This document shows positions 1 to 9,862 of a stretch of DNA of 64,000 bases, one piece after another. Position numbers and translations under genes: made by a program. Origin of the DNA: Nocardioides furvisabuli (GTDB taxonomy: Bacteria; Actinomycetota; Actinomycetes; Propionibacteriales; Nocardioidaceae); assembly GCF_021083185.1 (NCBI RefSeq), contig NZ_JAIGQB010000005.1, positions 248,001 to 312,000 of the forward strand, read 5' to 3'. Every line of letters starts with the position of its first letter. Within the stretch, counting starts at the first letter, position 1. The notes under the pieces were generated by a model that did not search any database, was not told where the DNA came from, and worked only from the letters and a program-made list of their open reading frames with translations.

Positions 1-2
1 CC

Positions 3-506
3 GAGGACCTCGGCGACGAGGCGTACGACTGGGTGCTGCTCGACTGCCCGCCCTCGCTCGGCGTGCTGACGGTCGCCGCGCTCACCGCTGCCGACGGCGT
101 GCTGGTGCCGCTGCAGTGCGAGACGCTGTCGCACCGTGGTGTCGGCCAGCTGCTCGACACCGTCCACGACGTACGCCGCTTCACCAACCGCGGCCTCGAG
201 GTGTGGGGCGTGCTGCCGACGCTCTACGACGGTCGCACCAACCACGCCCGTACGGTGCTCGAGACCATCAGCGAGACCTATGACCTCGAGGTCGTCGAGC
301 CGCCGATCCCCAAGACGATCAAGTTCGCCGAGGCCCCCGCGGCGGGTCGCTCGATCCTCGCGACGAGCCGCAGCAACAAGGGCGCGCAGGCCTACCGCGA
401 GGTCGCGAAGAACCTCGTCGAGCGCGCCGCGCGGCCGAAGGCGAAGAAGGCGGCGAAGAAGAAGCCGGCCACGAAGGCCGCCGCCGCGAGGACGGCGGCC
501 CGCTAG
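3..506 (+). CDS. ParA/Soj-family ATPase, 5' truncated by window edge
   Basis: The reading frame is open from base 3 to a TAG stop at 504-506, so about 167 C-terminal residues of a longer protein are visible and the Walker A region lies upstream of the window. The segment LLDCPPSLG is the Walker B/switch motif of ParA/MinD ATPases, and the following LTAADGVLVPLQCE fits the same fold. These proteins bind DNA and act in chromosome or cargo partitioning. The last 30 residues are a Lys/Ala tail (AKKAAKKKPATKAAAARTAA) resembling the histone-H1-like tails of actinobacterial DNA-binding proteins, which suggests extra nonspecific DNA binding (inference). It converges on the helicase gene with a 3-base gap. 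In mycobacteria a soj-like gene sits at the equivalent place, which supports a housekeeping role. The cargo is unknown. Confidence 0.85.
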   Translation, partial: EDLGDEAYDWVLLDCPPSLGVLTVAALTAADGVLVPLQCETLSHRGVGQLLDTVHDVRRFTNRGLEVWGVLPTLYDGRTNHARTVLETISETYDLEVVEPPIPKTIKFAEAPAAGRSILATSRSNKGAQAYREVAKNLVERAARPKAKKAAKKKPATKAAAARTAAR

Positions 507-509
507 GGC

Positions 510-1898
510 TCAGGCCTGGCTGGGGGTGTCCTTCACGGGGGCGCCGCCGCGGGTCCGGCTGCGGCTGCGGTTGCGCCGACGCGGCGCGTCGCCGGACGCC
601 TTCTCGCGCGAGCCACCGTCGCGCGAGCCACCGTCGCGCGAGCCACGCTCGCGCTGCGGGCGCTCCTTCTTCTCCACCGGCGCGGGGTCGACGATGCGGC
701 CCTTGGTGCCGGCCGGGATGCCCTGGTCGTGGAAGAGGTGCTCGGAGGTCGAGTAGGTCTCCTGCGGCTCCGGGAAGGGCAGGTCGAGGGTCTTGTTGAT
801 CATCTTCCAGCGGTGCACGTCCGCCCAGTCGACGAAGGTGATCGCGATGCCCGAGGCGCCCGCGCGGCCGGTGCGGCCGATGCGGTGGACGTAGGTCTTG
901 TCGTCCTCGGGGCAGGTGTAGTTGATGACGTGGGACACGCCGCGCACGTCGATGCCGCGGGCGGCGACGTCGGTGGCGACGAGCACGCGGATCTTGTCCT
1001 CGCGGAACTTCGCCAGCGCCTTCTCGCGCGCGACCTGGGCCATGTCGCCGTGCAGGGGCGAGGAGCTGAACCCACGCTCGGCGAGGTCGTCGGCGACCCG
1101 CTGCGCCTGGCGCTTGGTGCGGGTGAAGACGATGATCTTCTCGGCGTCCTCGGCCTGGAGGACCCGGCCGATGATCTCGGGCTTGTCGAGGTCGTGGGCC
1201 AGGTAGATGAACTGCGCGGTCGCCGGCACCATCGTGGTGTCGTACGACGACTCGGCACGGATGTTCATCGGGTGGCGCATGTGGGTGCGGGCCAGCGCGA
1301 CGATCGCCGACGGCATCGTGGCCGAGAACAGCATCGTCTGGCGCGTCTCGGGCGTCTTGGACAGCAGCGTGATGACGTCGGGCAGGAAGCCGAGGTCGAG
1401 CATCTCGTCGGCCTCGTCGAGCACGAGCGCGTGCACGTGCGAGAGGTCGAGGGCGCGGCGGTTGGCCAGGTCGATGAGGCGACCGGGGGTGCCGACCACG
1501 ATGTCGACGCCGGACTCGAGGGCCTCGAGCTGGGTGTCGTAGCCGACGCCGCCGTAGACGGTGAGGACCCGCAGGCCCATGTCCTTGCTGGCGAGGTGGA
1601 GGTCGTTGGACACCTGGAGCGCGAGCTCGCGGGTGGGGGCGACGATGAGGGCCTGCGGCTTGCCCTGCGGGAGGTCGGCGTACGCCGGGTTGCTCGGCGC
1701 GATGGAGCGCTGGAGCACCGGGATGCCGAAGGCGAGGGTCTTGCCGGTGCCCGTGCGGGCCTGGCCGATCAGGTCGGTGCCGAGCAGGGCGACCGAGAGG
1801 GTCATCTCCTGGATGGCGAAGGGGGTGGTGATGCCGGCGCGCTCGAGCGCGTCGCAGATCTCGGGCAGTACGCCCAAGTCACGGAAGGTGGTGGTCAC
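510..1898 (-). CDS. DEAD-box ATP-dependent RNA helicase (RhlE-like)
   Basis: This 462-residue protein has the full DEAD-box set in order: Q motif (FAIQ, 27-30), Walker A ARTGTGKT (47-54), TPGR (137-140), DEAD (161-164), SAT (FSATMPS, about 190) and the C-terminal RecA domain with HRIGRTGR (about 340). It unwinds RNA using ATP and acts in ribosome assembly or mRNA turnover. The start is GTG at 1898. From about residue 405 the tail is low-complexity Arg/Ser/Gly/Asp, with GSRDG repeats encoded by 15-base tandem copies around 612-650; such tails usually bind RNA. The order helicase then ferritin-like gene matches rhlE and its neighbour in mycobacteria. Confidence 0.93.
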   Translation of the reverse strand: MTTTFRDLGVLPEICDALERAGITTPFAIQEMTLSVALLGTDLIGQARTGTGKTLAFGIPVLQRSIAPSNPAYADLPQGKPQALIVAPTRELALQVSNDLHLASKDMGLRVLTVYGGVGYDTQLEALESGVDIVVGTPGRLIDLANRRALDLSHVHALVLDEADEMLDLGFLPDVITLLSKTPETRQTMLFSATMPSAIVALARTHMRHPMNIRAESSYDTTMVPATAQFIYLAHDLDKPEIIGRVLQAEDAEKIIVFTRTKRQAQRVADDLAERGFSSSPLHGDMAQVAREKALAKFREDKIRVLVATDVAARGIDVRGVSHVINYTCPEDDKTYVHRIGRTGRAGASGIAITFVDWADVHRWKMINKTLDLPFPEPQETYSTSEHLFHDQGIPAGTKGRIVDPAPVEKKERPQRERGSRDGGSRDGGSREKASGDAPRRRNRSRSRTRGGAPVKDTPSQA

Positions 1899-2044
1899 GG
1901 ATGTGTCGCTTTCGGAAGAGTCGGATGTCCCACGCGTATGCGGTCAGTCCACTCGGGAAAGCGTGCAAGCAGGAGTGCCGACCGCGCACATACAGGCGGC
2001 CGCCGGCCAAGAAGTCGGCGGCTCGGTCACGGTGATGATATCGC

Positions 2045-2050
2045 TAGGCT
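2045..2050 (+). promoter_or_regulatory. -10 box TAGGCT, leaderless promoter
   Basis: TAGGCT ends 6 bases before the ATG at 2057. This spacing places the transcript start on the start codon and supports that ATG. No convincing -35 is seen. Confidence 0.6.
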
Positions 2051-2056
2051 GCGCGC

Positions 2057-2731
2057 ATGACTGAATCGCCCGACGAGGACTACCGCCGCGCCGCCGTCGA
2101 CCTCCTCGGGGCGATCGCCTACGGAGAGCTCTCCGCCTTCGAGCGGCTCGTCGAGGACGCCAAGATGGCGCCGGGCATCGGCGACAAGATCGCGATCGGC
2201 GCGATGGCCACCGCTGAGTTCGCCCACCTGCAGAAGCTGGTGGACCGCCTCGAGGAGCTCGGCGCCGACCCGGTCGAGGCGATGCAGGCCTTCCAGGCCA
2301 GCTTCGACAGCTTCCACGCCCACACCGCGCCCGCCGACTACTACGAGGGCCTGATCAAGGCCTACGTCGGCGACGGGCTCGCGGCCGACTTCTACCGCGA
2401 GATCGCGGCCTACCTCGACGCCGAGACCCGTGAGGTCATCATCGCCTCGCTCGAGGACGCCGGCCAGACGGCCTTCATCGTCGAGCGGGTGCGCGCCGGC
2501 ATCGCCGAGGACCACCGCCTCGGCGGACGCCTGGCCCTGTGGGGACGACGTCTGATGGGCGAGGCGCTGACCCAGGCCCAGCGGGTCGCGGGCGACCGTG
2601 AGTCGCTCACCGCGCTGCTCGCCGGGGGAGTGGACCGACCCGGGCTCGACCTCGCCGCCCTCGGACGGATGTTCACCCGGCTGACCGAGCTGCACGCCGC
2701 GCGGATGGCGCAGCTCGGCCTCGACGCCTGA
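2057..2731 (+). CDS. Ferritin-like protein of the MiaE_2 family
   Basis: This 224-residue, strongly helical protein begins with helices containing AIAYGELSAFERLVEDA and continues with EFAHLQKL; these carry the Glu and ExxH-type ligands of ferritin-like di-iron folds. It resembles the actinobacterial family named after tRNA-(ms2io6A)-hydroxylase (MiaE_2). Hydroxylation of a modified tRNA base is the family suggestion, but the substrate in actinobacteria is not established. The start follows a TAGGCT box at leaderless spacing. The neighbouring helicase, DUF3107 and TetR genes match the order around Rv3210c in M. tuberculosis, where the equivalent gene is also uncharacterised. Confidence 0.8.
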   Translation: MTESPDEDYRRAAVDLLGAIAYGELSAFERLVEDAKMAPGIGDKIAIGAMATAEFAHLQKLVDRLEELGADPVEAMQAFQASFDSFHAHTAPADYYEGLIKAYVGDGLAADFYREIAAYLDAETREVIIASLEDAGQTAFIVERVRAGIAEDHRLGGRLALWGRRLMGEALTQAQRVAGDRESLTALLAGGVDRPGLDLAALGRMFTRLTELHAARMAQLGLDA

Positions 2732-2752
2732 GAAGGACCGGGTCTGGGCTGG

Positions 2753-3067
2753 TCAGGACCGCCGGGCGGCCCGACCGGTGACCGTGGCCGCGATCATCAC
2801 GAGCACGGCGGCGGTGCCGACCTGCCACAGGTGACGCCACCAGTCGAGCCCGCGGCTGGTGTCGTACATGTCGCCGCGCGCGTAGCCGTCGGCCACGCCG
2901 AACACGGCGTAGTAGAGGTAGGTGCCGACGAACGCGCCGCCGACGCCGCACAGGACGGTCAGCCACAACGGGATGTTGTCGCGGTCGCCGGGTGCGACCA
3001 CCTTGCCGAGGAAGCCGATGACCAGTCCCAGGGCGAGGGTGACCAGGACGGTCCAGATCAGTCCCAC
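2753..3067 (-). CDS. Small membrane protein of unknown function
   Basis: A 104-residue protein from GTG at 3067. A longer frame to 3175 is open, but its first 36 residues are Arg/Ser/Pro-rich and look like out-of-frame coding. The N-terminal stretch WTVLVTLALGLVIGFLGKVV is a membrane helix. A second follows (LTVLCGVGGAFVGTYLYYAV), and a third lies near the C-terminus (WQVGTAAVLVMIAATVTG). The GIGFLGK-V and GGAFVGTYL segments resemble the GlsB/YeaQ/YmgE (transglycosylase-associated) family of three-helix membrane proteins. It lies 16 bases after the DUF3107 gene on the same strand and may be cotranscribed. Function is unknown. Confidence 0.65.
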   Translation of the reverse strand: MGLIWTVLVTLALGLVIGFLGKVVAPGDRDNIPLWLTVLCGVGGAFVGTYLYYAVFGVADGYARGDMYDTSRGLDWWRHLWQVGTAAVLVMIAATVTGRAARRS

Positions 3068-3083
3068 GGGCCGGCCTCCCGGC

Positions 3084-3302
3084 TCAGCGGAAGCCGACGG
3101 TGCTGGACGTCGGCGAGCCCAGCTCGACGTAGGCGATCTTGTCCGCGGGCACGACGACCGCGCGGCCCTTGACATCGGCCAGGCGCAGCACGCCGTTGCC
3201 GGCCAGCGCCTCGGCGAGGCTCGCCTCGATGTCCTCGGGCTTGCTGTCGGTGTCGAGCACCAGCTCGCGCTGGGCGTGCTGCACGCCGATCTTGACCTCC
3301 AC
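3084..3302 (-). CDS. DUF3107 domain protein
   Basis: The 72-residue protein spans almost exactly the length of the DUF3107 family, a short actinobacterial domain of unknown function (TB9.4/Rv3208A in M. tuberculosis). It begins MEVKIGVQHAQRELVLDTD and ends in a VVPADKIAYVELG segment typical of the family. Start is GTG at 3302 with AAGGAG 6-10 bases upstream on this strand. It lies directly downstream of the TetR gene on the same strand, an arrangement kept in mycobacteria, so the two are probably cotranscribed. No enzymatic motif is visible. Confidence 0.88.
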   Translation of the reverse strand: MEVKIGVQHAQRELVLDTDSKPEDIEASLAEALAGNGVLRLADVKGRAVVVPADKIAYVELGSPTSSTVGFR

Positions 3303-3365
3303 GATGTTGCTCCTTGCTCGTTCGTCAGGGGGTGGTTCAGGGATGTGTGCTGCGAGTCTGTCCGG

Positions 3366-4046
3366 TCAGTGGTCGTCGGTCATCGGATAGCCCCGGATCC
3401 CGCGCCACGCAAGGCCGGCGATCAGGGCCGCGGCGTCGTCCTGGGAGATGCCTCCGCCGCCCGCGAGCCAGAACCGGGCCGAGACCTGCGCCATTCCCAC
3501 CAGCGACACCGCGAGCAGCTCGGAGGCCTCGTCGGGCAGGCCGGTGTCGGTGCGGATCACGTCGGCGATCATCGAGGCGCACTCGATGGTGACCCGGTCG
3601 ACGCGCTCGCGCACGTCGGGCTCGCTGGTGAGGTCGGACTCGAAGACCAGGCGGAAGGCACCCTCCTCGGAGGCGACGTAGCTGTAGAACACCTTCATCG
3701 TCGCCGCGACGCGGTCCTTGTTGGCCGTGGTCGACGCGAGCGCCTCGCGACAGCCGTCGATGATGGTGTCGCACGAGGCGTCGAGCAGGGCGAGGTAGAG
3801 GTCCAGCTTGCCGGGGAAGTGCTGGTAGAGCACGGGCTTGGAGACGCCGGCACGCTCGGCGATGTCGTCCATCGCGGCCGCGTGGTAGCCCTGGGCGACG
3901 AAGACCTCGAGGGCCGACTCGAGCAGCTGCACGCGTCGCTCGCGGCGCGGCATCCGCCCGCCGCGCGGTCGCGGGAGCGCGCCGTCGGGCGTGGTGTCGG
4001 GGCTGCCTGCGGTCACGTCGTGCTCCTGGTGCTGCTGTCGGATCAT
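3366..4046 (-). CDS. TetR/AcrR family transcriptional regulator
   Basis: A 226-residue regulator. The N-terminal third carries a TetR helix-turn-helix: LESALEVFVAQGYHAAAMDD, then AERAGVSKPVLYQHFPGK, which is the recognition helix. The rest is the helical ligand/dimer domain. The first about 35 residues are Pro/Gly/Arg-rich, and a later start is possible at M32, just before the domain. It lies in the core block upstream of DUF3107, like Rv3208 of M. tuberculosis, so it is likely a conserved regulator rather than the controller of a local efflux pump. Its ligand is unknown. Confidence 0.9.
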   Translation of the reverse strand: MIRQQHQEHDVTAGSPDTTPDGALPRPRGGRMPRRERRVQLLESALEVFVAQGYHAAAMDDIAERAGVSKPVLYQHFPGKLDLYLALLDASCDTIIDGCREALASTTANKDRVAATMKVFYSYVASEEGAFRLVFESDLTSEPDVRERVDRVTIECASMIADVIRTDTGLPDEASELLAVSLVGMAQVSARFWLAGGGGISQDDAAALIAGLAWRGIRGYPMTDDH

Positions 4047-4188
4047 CCTGGCTGGTGCGGGGCGAGCCTATCCGCCCCACGCCGGTCCGGATGCCGGGAC
4101 GTCGTACGGCGGGTCGCGGGGCCGGGGGGAACATGGACGGGTTCCCGATGGTTGTGCCGGGACCTGGTCGTCCCACGAAGGAGTCACC

Positions 4189-5388
4189 GTGTCGTACCCC
4201 GCGCTCGTCGAGCCGGCTGCCGAGCTCACCACCGACGAGGTGCGCCGCTACAGCCGCCACCTGATCATCCCCGACGTCGGCATGAGCGGGCAGAAGCGCC
4301 TGAAGAACGCCCGGGTGCTCGTCATCGGCGCGGGCGGCCTCGGCTCCCCGGCGCTGCTCTACCTCGCCGCTGCCGGCGTGGGCACCATCGGCATCGCCGA
4401 GTTCGACGAGGTCGACGAGTCCAACCTCCAGCGCCAGATCATCCACGGCATGTCGGACATCGGACGCCCCAAGGCGGTGTCGGCCCAGGAGTCGATCGCC
4501 GAGGTCAACCCCTACGTCGAGGTCGTGGTGCACAACGAGCGCCTCGACAACGACAACGTGCTGCAGATCTTCGAGGGCTACGACCTCATCGTCGACGGCA
4601 CCGACAACTTCGCCACGCGCTACATGGTCAACGACGCGGCCTACTTCCTGAAGATCCCCTACGTCTGGGGCTCGATCTACCGCTTCGACGGCCAGGCCTC
4701 GGTGTTCGCGCCGTCGATGTCCGACGAGGCGCCGTGCTACCGCTGCCTCTACCCCGAGCCCCCGCCGCCGGGCATGGTGCCCAGCTGCGCCGAGGGCGGC
4801 GTGCTCGGCGTGCTGTGCGCCAGCATCGGCTCGATCCAGGTCAACGAGGCGATCAAGCTCCTGACCGGCATCGGCGACCCGGCCATCGGCAAGCTCGTCA
4901 TCTACGACGCGCTCGAGCTGGAGTGGCGCAAGCTCAAGGTCCGCAAGGACCCGAACTGCGCACTCTGCGGCGAGAACGCCACCGTCACCGGCCTCATCGA
5001 CTACGACGCCTTCTGTGGCGCGGTGTCCGACGAGGCCGCGGAGGCCGCGGCCGGCTCGACGATCTCGGTCGTCCAGCTCGAGCAGATGCTCAAGGAGCGC
5101 GAGGCCGGCGAGCGCGACTTCACCCTCATCGACGTGCGCGAGCCCAACGAGTTCGAGATCAACCAGATCCCGGGTGCGGTGCTGGTGCCGAAGGGCGAGT
5201 TCCTCAACGGCAACGCCCTGGGCGACCTGCCCGCCGACAAGCCGATCGTGCTGCACTGCAAGTCGGGCGTGCGCTCGGCCGAGGTGCTCGCCATCGTCAA
5301 GGGCGCGGGCTACGCGGACGCGGTCCACGTCGGCGGCGGTGTGGTGGCCTGGGTGAGCCAGATCGACCCCAGCCAGCCGGCGTACTGA
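4189..5388 (+). CDS. moeZ: Adenylyltransferase/sulfurtransferase MoeZ
   Basis: A 399-residue two-domain protein. Residues 1-260 form a ThiF/MoeB/E1-type adenylyltransferase with nucleotide-binding GAGGLG at 47-52 and two zinc CxxC pairs (C183/C186 and C257/C260). Residues about 290-399 are a rhodanese domain with active-site loop CKSGVRS (Cys357). MoeZ adenylates the C-terminal Gly-Gly of sulfur-carrier proteins (MoaD, ThiS, CysO) and transfers sulfur to give the thiocarboxylate used for molybdopterin, thiamine or cysteine. I chose GTG at 4189 because AAGGAG lies 5 bases upstream and the 66 upstream residues in the open frame are not E1-like. It may serve the molybdenum hydroxylase at 22.8-26.6 kb. 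Confidence 0.95.
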   Translation: MSYPALVEPAAELTTDEVRRYSRHLIIPDVGMSGQKRLKNARVLVIGAGGLGSPALLYLAAAGVGTIGIAEFDEVDESNLQRQIIHGMSDIGRPKAVSAQESIAEVNPYVEVVVHNERLDNDNVLQIFEGYDLIVDGTDNFATRYMVNDAAYFLKIPYVWGSIYRFDGQASVFAPSMSDEAPCYRCLYPEPPPPGMVPSCAEGGVLGVLCASIGSIQVNEAIKLLTGIGDPAIGKLVIYDALELEWRKLKVRKDPNCALCGENATVTGLIDYDAFCGAVSDEAAEAAAGSTISVVQLEQMLKEREAGERDFTLIDVREPNEFEINQIPGAVLVPKGEFLNGNALGDLPADKPIVLHCKSGVRSAEVLAIVKGAGYADAVHVGGGVVAWVSQIDPSQPAY

Positions 5389-5407
5389 CCCTCGGCCACG
5401 GGGAGGG

Positions 5408-5427
5408 GCGGGGCGTAACCGCCCCGC
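5408..5427. terminator. Strong hairpin after moeZ, possible terminator
   Basis: A perfect 8-bp GC stem (GCGGGGCG/CGCCCCGC) with a TAAC loop begins 20 bases after the moeZ stop. There is no clear T-run after it, so termination here is only likely. Confidence 0.45.
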
Positions 5428-5448
5428 GGGGGCTTCGTTGGACCCTGC

Positions 5449-6321
5449 ATGCGCACTCCGACGAAGCTCCTGTCCCTCGCCGCGGCGTCCGGCCTCCTCG
5501 CCGCCGCCGCCACCAGCGCGCCCGCATCCGCGGCGCCGAAGAAGCAGGCCCGTGCCTCGTGGGCGCCGGCCGCCACCGCCACGATCCACCCCGGCGTGCA
5601 GATGTACACCGACGGCGCCCAGTGCACCGCCAACTTCGTCTACACCGACGGCTCCGGTGCGACGTACGTCGGCTACGCCGCGCACTGCGCCGGCACCGGT
5701 GAGGCGACCGACACCAACGGCTGCGACGCCGGCTCCCTCCCGCTCGGCACCCGCGTCGACTTCGTCGAGGGCGGCTCGCTGCTCGTCGAGGGCACGAAGG
5801 TCGGCTCCGGCACGCTGGCGTACTCGTCGTGGCTCACGATGGAGCAGCGCGGCGAGACCGACGCGGACGCCTGCGCCTACAACGACCTCGCCCTCGTGAA
5901 GGTCGACGCCGCCGACGTGGCGAAGGTCAACCCGTCGGTGCCCTTCTGGGGCGGCCCGGTCGGCGTCGACACCGACGGCACGTCCGCCGGTGAGACGGTC
6001 CACTCCTACGGCAACTCCAGCCTTCGTGGCGGAGTCGAGCTGCTCTCGCCCAAGCAGGGCACCAGCCTCGGCACCGACCCGAGCGGCTGGTCGCACCCGG
6101 TCTACACCGTGACGCCGGGTGTGCCCGGTGACTCCGGCAGCGCCTTCCTCGACGCCGACGGCAACGCCCTCGGCACGCTGTCGACGCTGGCGCTGGCGCC
6201 GCTGGCCGGGTCCAACGGCGTCGGCGACCTGTCCCGCGAGCTGTCCTACGCCCAGACGCACGGTCCGATCGCCGGACTGCGCCTGGTGCCGGGCACGGAG
6301 CCCTTCAGCCCGATCCTCTGA
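5449..6321 (+). CDS. Secreted trypsin-like (S1) serine protease
   Basis: A 290-residue exported protein. Residues 1-29 form a signal peptide (KLLSLAAASGLLAAAATSAPASA, probable AxA cleavage after Ala28 or 29). The catalytic triad of the chymotrypsin fold is visible: His79 in GYAAHCAG, Asp146 in YNDLALVKVD, and Ser229 in PGDSGSAF. Cys59 and Cys80 flank His79 and probably form a disulfide. No propeptide is obvious, unlike alpha-lytic-type proteases. It stands alone between moeZ and the DUF4129 operon, interrupting the conserved order. Natural substrate unknown. Confidence 0.88.
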   Translation: MRTPTKLLSLAAASGLLAAAATSAPASAAPKKQARASWAPAATATIHPGVQMYTDGAQCTANFVYTDGSGATYVGYAAHCAGTGEATDTNGCDAGSLPLGTRVDFVEGGSLLVEGTKVGSGTLAYSSWLTMEQRGETDADACAYNDLALVKVDAADVAKVNPSVPFWGGPVGVDTDGTSAGETVHSYGNSSLRGGVELLSPKQGTSLGTDPSGWSHPVYTVTPGVPGDSGSAFLDADGNALGTLSTLALAPLAGSNGVGDLSRELSYAQTHGPIAGLRLVPGTEPFSPIL

Positions 6322-6362
6322 CGATCCCGCCGACACATCTCGCGTGGCGCGACCCGGTCACC

Positions 6363-6368
6363 TAGGGT
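6363..6368 (+). promoter_or_regulatory. -10 box TAGGGT, leaderless promoter
   Basis: TAGGGT ends 6 bases before the ATG at 6375 and is the likely promoter of the seven-gene run 6375-11401. Confidence 0.6.
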
Positions 6369-6374
6369 CGCGCC

Positions 6375-7169
6375 ATGCGTGCACTCGGGGGACTGCCGGA
6401 CGGGCTGCGTGCCGTCCTGGCGGTGGCCGCCACCAGCCTGCTGATGGTGGTGGCTGCCTGGGCGACCCTCATCGGCCCGGACCAGGTCTTCACCGGCCCG
6501 GGCGTGGTCGAGCGGACACCGACGACCACCACCCGCACCTGCCTCCCGCTCGTGGTCACCACGGCTCCCGACGGCACGACGGGGACGACCGTCCCGGACA
6601 ACCCGCAGGGCCTGCCGCTGTGCGAGGAGCCGGACACCTCGCGCCAGGACGCGACCGACCTCGTCGAGCGGGCCGACCCGCCCCTGTGGCTCAAGGTGCT
6701 GGTCTGGCTCTTCCTCCTCGTCGTGCTGCTCACGGTCGTCGCCCTCGTCGTGTGGGTGGTGGCGAACCTGGCGCGGGGCCGTCAGCCCCGCACGCGCGAG
6801 CAGCGCGAGACGGTCGGGTTCACCGTCCTCAGCGAGCCAGCCCGGCTGGTCGAGGCGATCACCGCGGACTCCGCCCAGCAGGACGCAGCGCTGCGCGACG
6901 GCGACCCGCGCAACGCCATCGTCGCGGCGTGGCTGCGCTTCGAGGTGCAGGGGGAGGCCGCGGGGGTCGGGCGACGGTCGTGGGAGACCTCCTCGGAGTA
7001 CGCCCTGCGCGTGCTCGACCTCGTCTCCGCGGACAGCGGCGCGGTCAACAGGCTGGCGGGCCTCTACCGCGAGGCCAGGTTCAGCGAGCACCCGATCACC
7101 GAAGAGCACCGCACCGACGCGCTCGAGGCGTTGACTACGATCCGCCGCAGCCTCGGGGTCCGACCGTGA
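6375..7169 (+). CDS. DUF4129 domain membrane protein
   Basis: A 264-residue protein with an N-terminal membrane helix (residues about 12-34), a periplasmic segment, a second helix (LKVLVWLFLLVVLLTVVALVVW, about 105-127) and a cytoplasmic C-terminal DUF4129 domain (AIVAAWLRFE ... EYALRVLDLVSADSGAVNRLAGLYREARFSEH). DUF4129 is usually found in proteins linked to transglutaminase-like, MoxR ATPase and DUF58 proteins, as here. It is the first gene of an operon in which every next start overlaps the previous stop. The group's role is probably envelope or secretion related (inference). No catalytic residues are apparent. Confidence 0.8.
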   Translation: MRALGGLPDGLRAVLAVAATSLLMVVAAWATLIGPDQVFTGPGVVERTPTTTTRTCLPLVVTTAPDGTTGTTVPDNPQGLPLCEEPDTSRQDATDLVERADPPLWLKVLVWLFLLVVLLTVVALVVWVVANLARGRQPRTREQRETVGFTVLSEPARLVEAITADSAQQDAALRDGDPRNAIVAAWLRFEVQGEAAGVGRRSWETSSEYALRVLDLVSADSGAVNRLAGLYREARFSEHPITEEHRTDALEALTTIRRSLGVRP

Positions 7170-7601
7170 GGGCGCGCTGGGATGCCGTCCCGCGGGCCTG
7201 GCGCAGCCGGATCCTCCTCGGCACGCTCGCCGCGGTGGTCGGCTACGCCGCCGCCGTGCTGCTCCGGTTCGACCCCCGACCCGGGCCGTACGTCGTCATG
7301 GCCGCCGTCGTGCTCGCCCTCGGCTGGCTCGTGCTGGACACCGTGGACGCACCTGCCGCCGAGTGGGTGCCACGCGTCCAGCCCGCCGGCGACCGGGTGG
7401 ACGAGGCGACCTCCGACCTGCGCGTCCTGTCCAGCCACCAGCAGGCCAGGGAGCCGTCGGAGACGCTGCGCGAGCGCCTCGTCGCCCTGGCCCGCGCCCG
7501 CGACCCCGTGCTGGCCGAGGACCTCCGCCGCGAGCTCGACCCCCTGCGCCGCCTCTCGCCCGGCGAGATCGACCGCATCCTGACCCGAATCGAGGAAGTC
7601 C

Positions 7602-7609
<8 letters not shown>
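7166..7609 (+). CDS. Small membrane protein of the DUF4129/MoxR operon
   Basis: A 147-residue protein starting at GTG 7166, whose GTGA overlaps the stop of the upstream gene. Two adjacent membrane helices are seen (ILLGTLAAVVGYAAAVLL and GPYVVMAAVVLALGWLVLD). A charged cytoplasmic region with predicted helices follows (ETLRERLVALARARDPVLAEDL). I do not recognise the family beyond its regular position between DUF4129 and MoxR genes. Its 3' end overlaps the MoxR start by 8 bases, which implies coupled translation and a shared function. Confidence 0.75.
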
Positions 7610-8587
<978 letters not shown>

Positions 8588-8591
<4 letters not shown>

Positions 8592-9862
8592 GCACCTGGC
8601 GACCGACGCCGTCGCTCGTCCGCGCCAGCCTCCTCGCGCTCGGCGGCCTCGCCGGCGGTGTGGTGGGCGGTCTGGACGTGCTGGTGGTGCTGGCCGCTCC
8701 CTTCGTGATCCTGGCCGGGATGGGGCTGGCGGGCCGCCCGCGGCACCTGCCGACGGTCTCGACGCGCATCGACCACCACCGGCTGCACGAGGGCCAGGGC
8801 ACGACGTCGCGGCTCGTGGTCGACGACCTCGCCGGGGTCGAGCACGCGACCCGGGTCGCCGGTCCCGCCCCGCACGTCGCCACCCGTCCGACGTACGGCG
8901 CCGCCGGATCGCTCGTCGACGCCGGCCTGCCCCTCATCGAGTTCAGCCCCCGCCGTTGGGGCCGCCGCGCGATCGGCGCCGAGCGGGTGGGCCTGACCAG
9001 CGCCTGGGCCGGCTGGCAGTGGGGGCCGGTCGACATGCCCGAGCACGGCCTCAGCGTGCTGCCGCAGACCGCGCCGTACGACAGCCGCGCCGAGGTGCCG
9101 CAGCCCGACGGCCTGGTCGGACGGCACCGCTCGCGCCGGATCGGCAGCGGCACCGAGTTCGAGGGCATCCGCCACTTCGCCTCCGGCGACCGCCTCAGGC
9201 GGATCACCTGGCCGGTGTCGCTGCGCACCGGTGAGCTCCACGTCGTCACGACCCGCGCCGAGCAGGACGCGGGGGTGTGGCTGGTGGTCGACGGCCTGCG
9301 CGACATCGGCCGCTCCGGGGGCATCGACGGCGCGGCGAGCACTCTCGACCTCACCGTGCGTGCGGCGGCCGCGCTGGCCGAGCACCACGTCCGCACCGGC
9401 GACCGCGTCGGGCTGCTGGTCGTGGCCGCCGATCCCTCGCGCGTGCCGCTCGGGTCGGGGCCGCGGCACCTCCAGCGGATCCACGCGGTCCTGGCGCGGA
9501 TCCGGACCGAGGGCCGGAGCGTCGCACCGGAGCGCCTCGACCTCGGGGCCGGCGCCGGCAGCGTCGTCCACGTGCTGTCGCCCATGCTCTTCACCCCGCT
9601 CGTCACCGCGACCGCGAGCCTGCAGCGCAGCGGCGCCTCGGTCGTCGTCATCGACACCTGGGGGGAGCGGGACCCCGGGACCGACCGGCTGGCATGGGCG
9701 AGCCTCGCCGCACGGATGCAGAAGATCGAGCGGGACGACCGGCTCGACCGGCTCGCCGCGCTCGGCTGCCCGGTCGTGCCGTGGCGCGGACCGGGCACCC
9801 TCGACACCGTGCTGCAGCAGCTGGCCCGCAGGGCCCGGGTGCCGAAGGTGCGGGCCCGATGA
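8588..9862 (+). CDS. DUF58 domain protein, partner of MoxR
   Basis: A 424-residue protein starting at GTG 8588. It has N-terminal hydrophobic helices (LLALGGLAGGVVGGLDVLVVLAAPFVILAGMGLAG) followed by the DUF58 core (GTEFEGIRHFASGDRLRRITWPVSLRTGELHV), the conserved segment resembling a von Willebrand A-like fold. DUF58 proteins are the usual partners of MoxR ATPases. It overlaps both neighbours by four bases. Probable membrane-anchored component of an envelope system; the exact role cannot be read from sequence. Confidence 0.88.

Noticed and set aside
2922..5702. A 926-codon plus-strand frame overlapping TetR and moeZ
   Set aside because: Arg/Pro-rich low-complexity translation in a shadow frame of moeZ.
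3337..6336. A 999-codon minus-strand open frame across TetR, moeZ and the S1 protease
   Set aside because: Three recognised genes occupy the region in other frames and the translation has no recognisable family.
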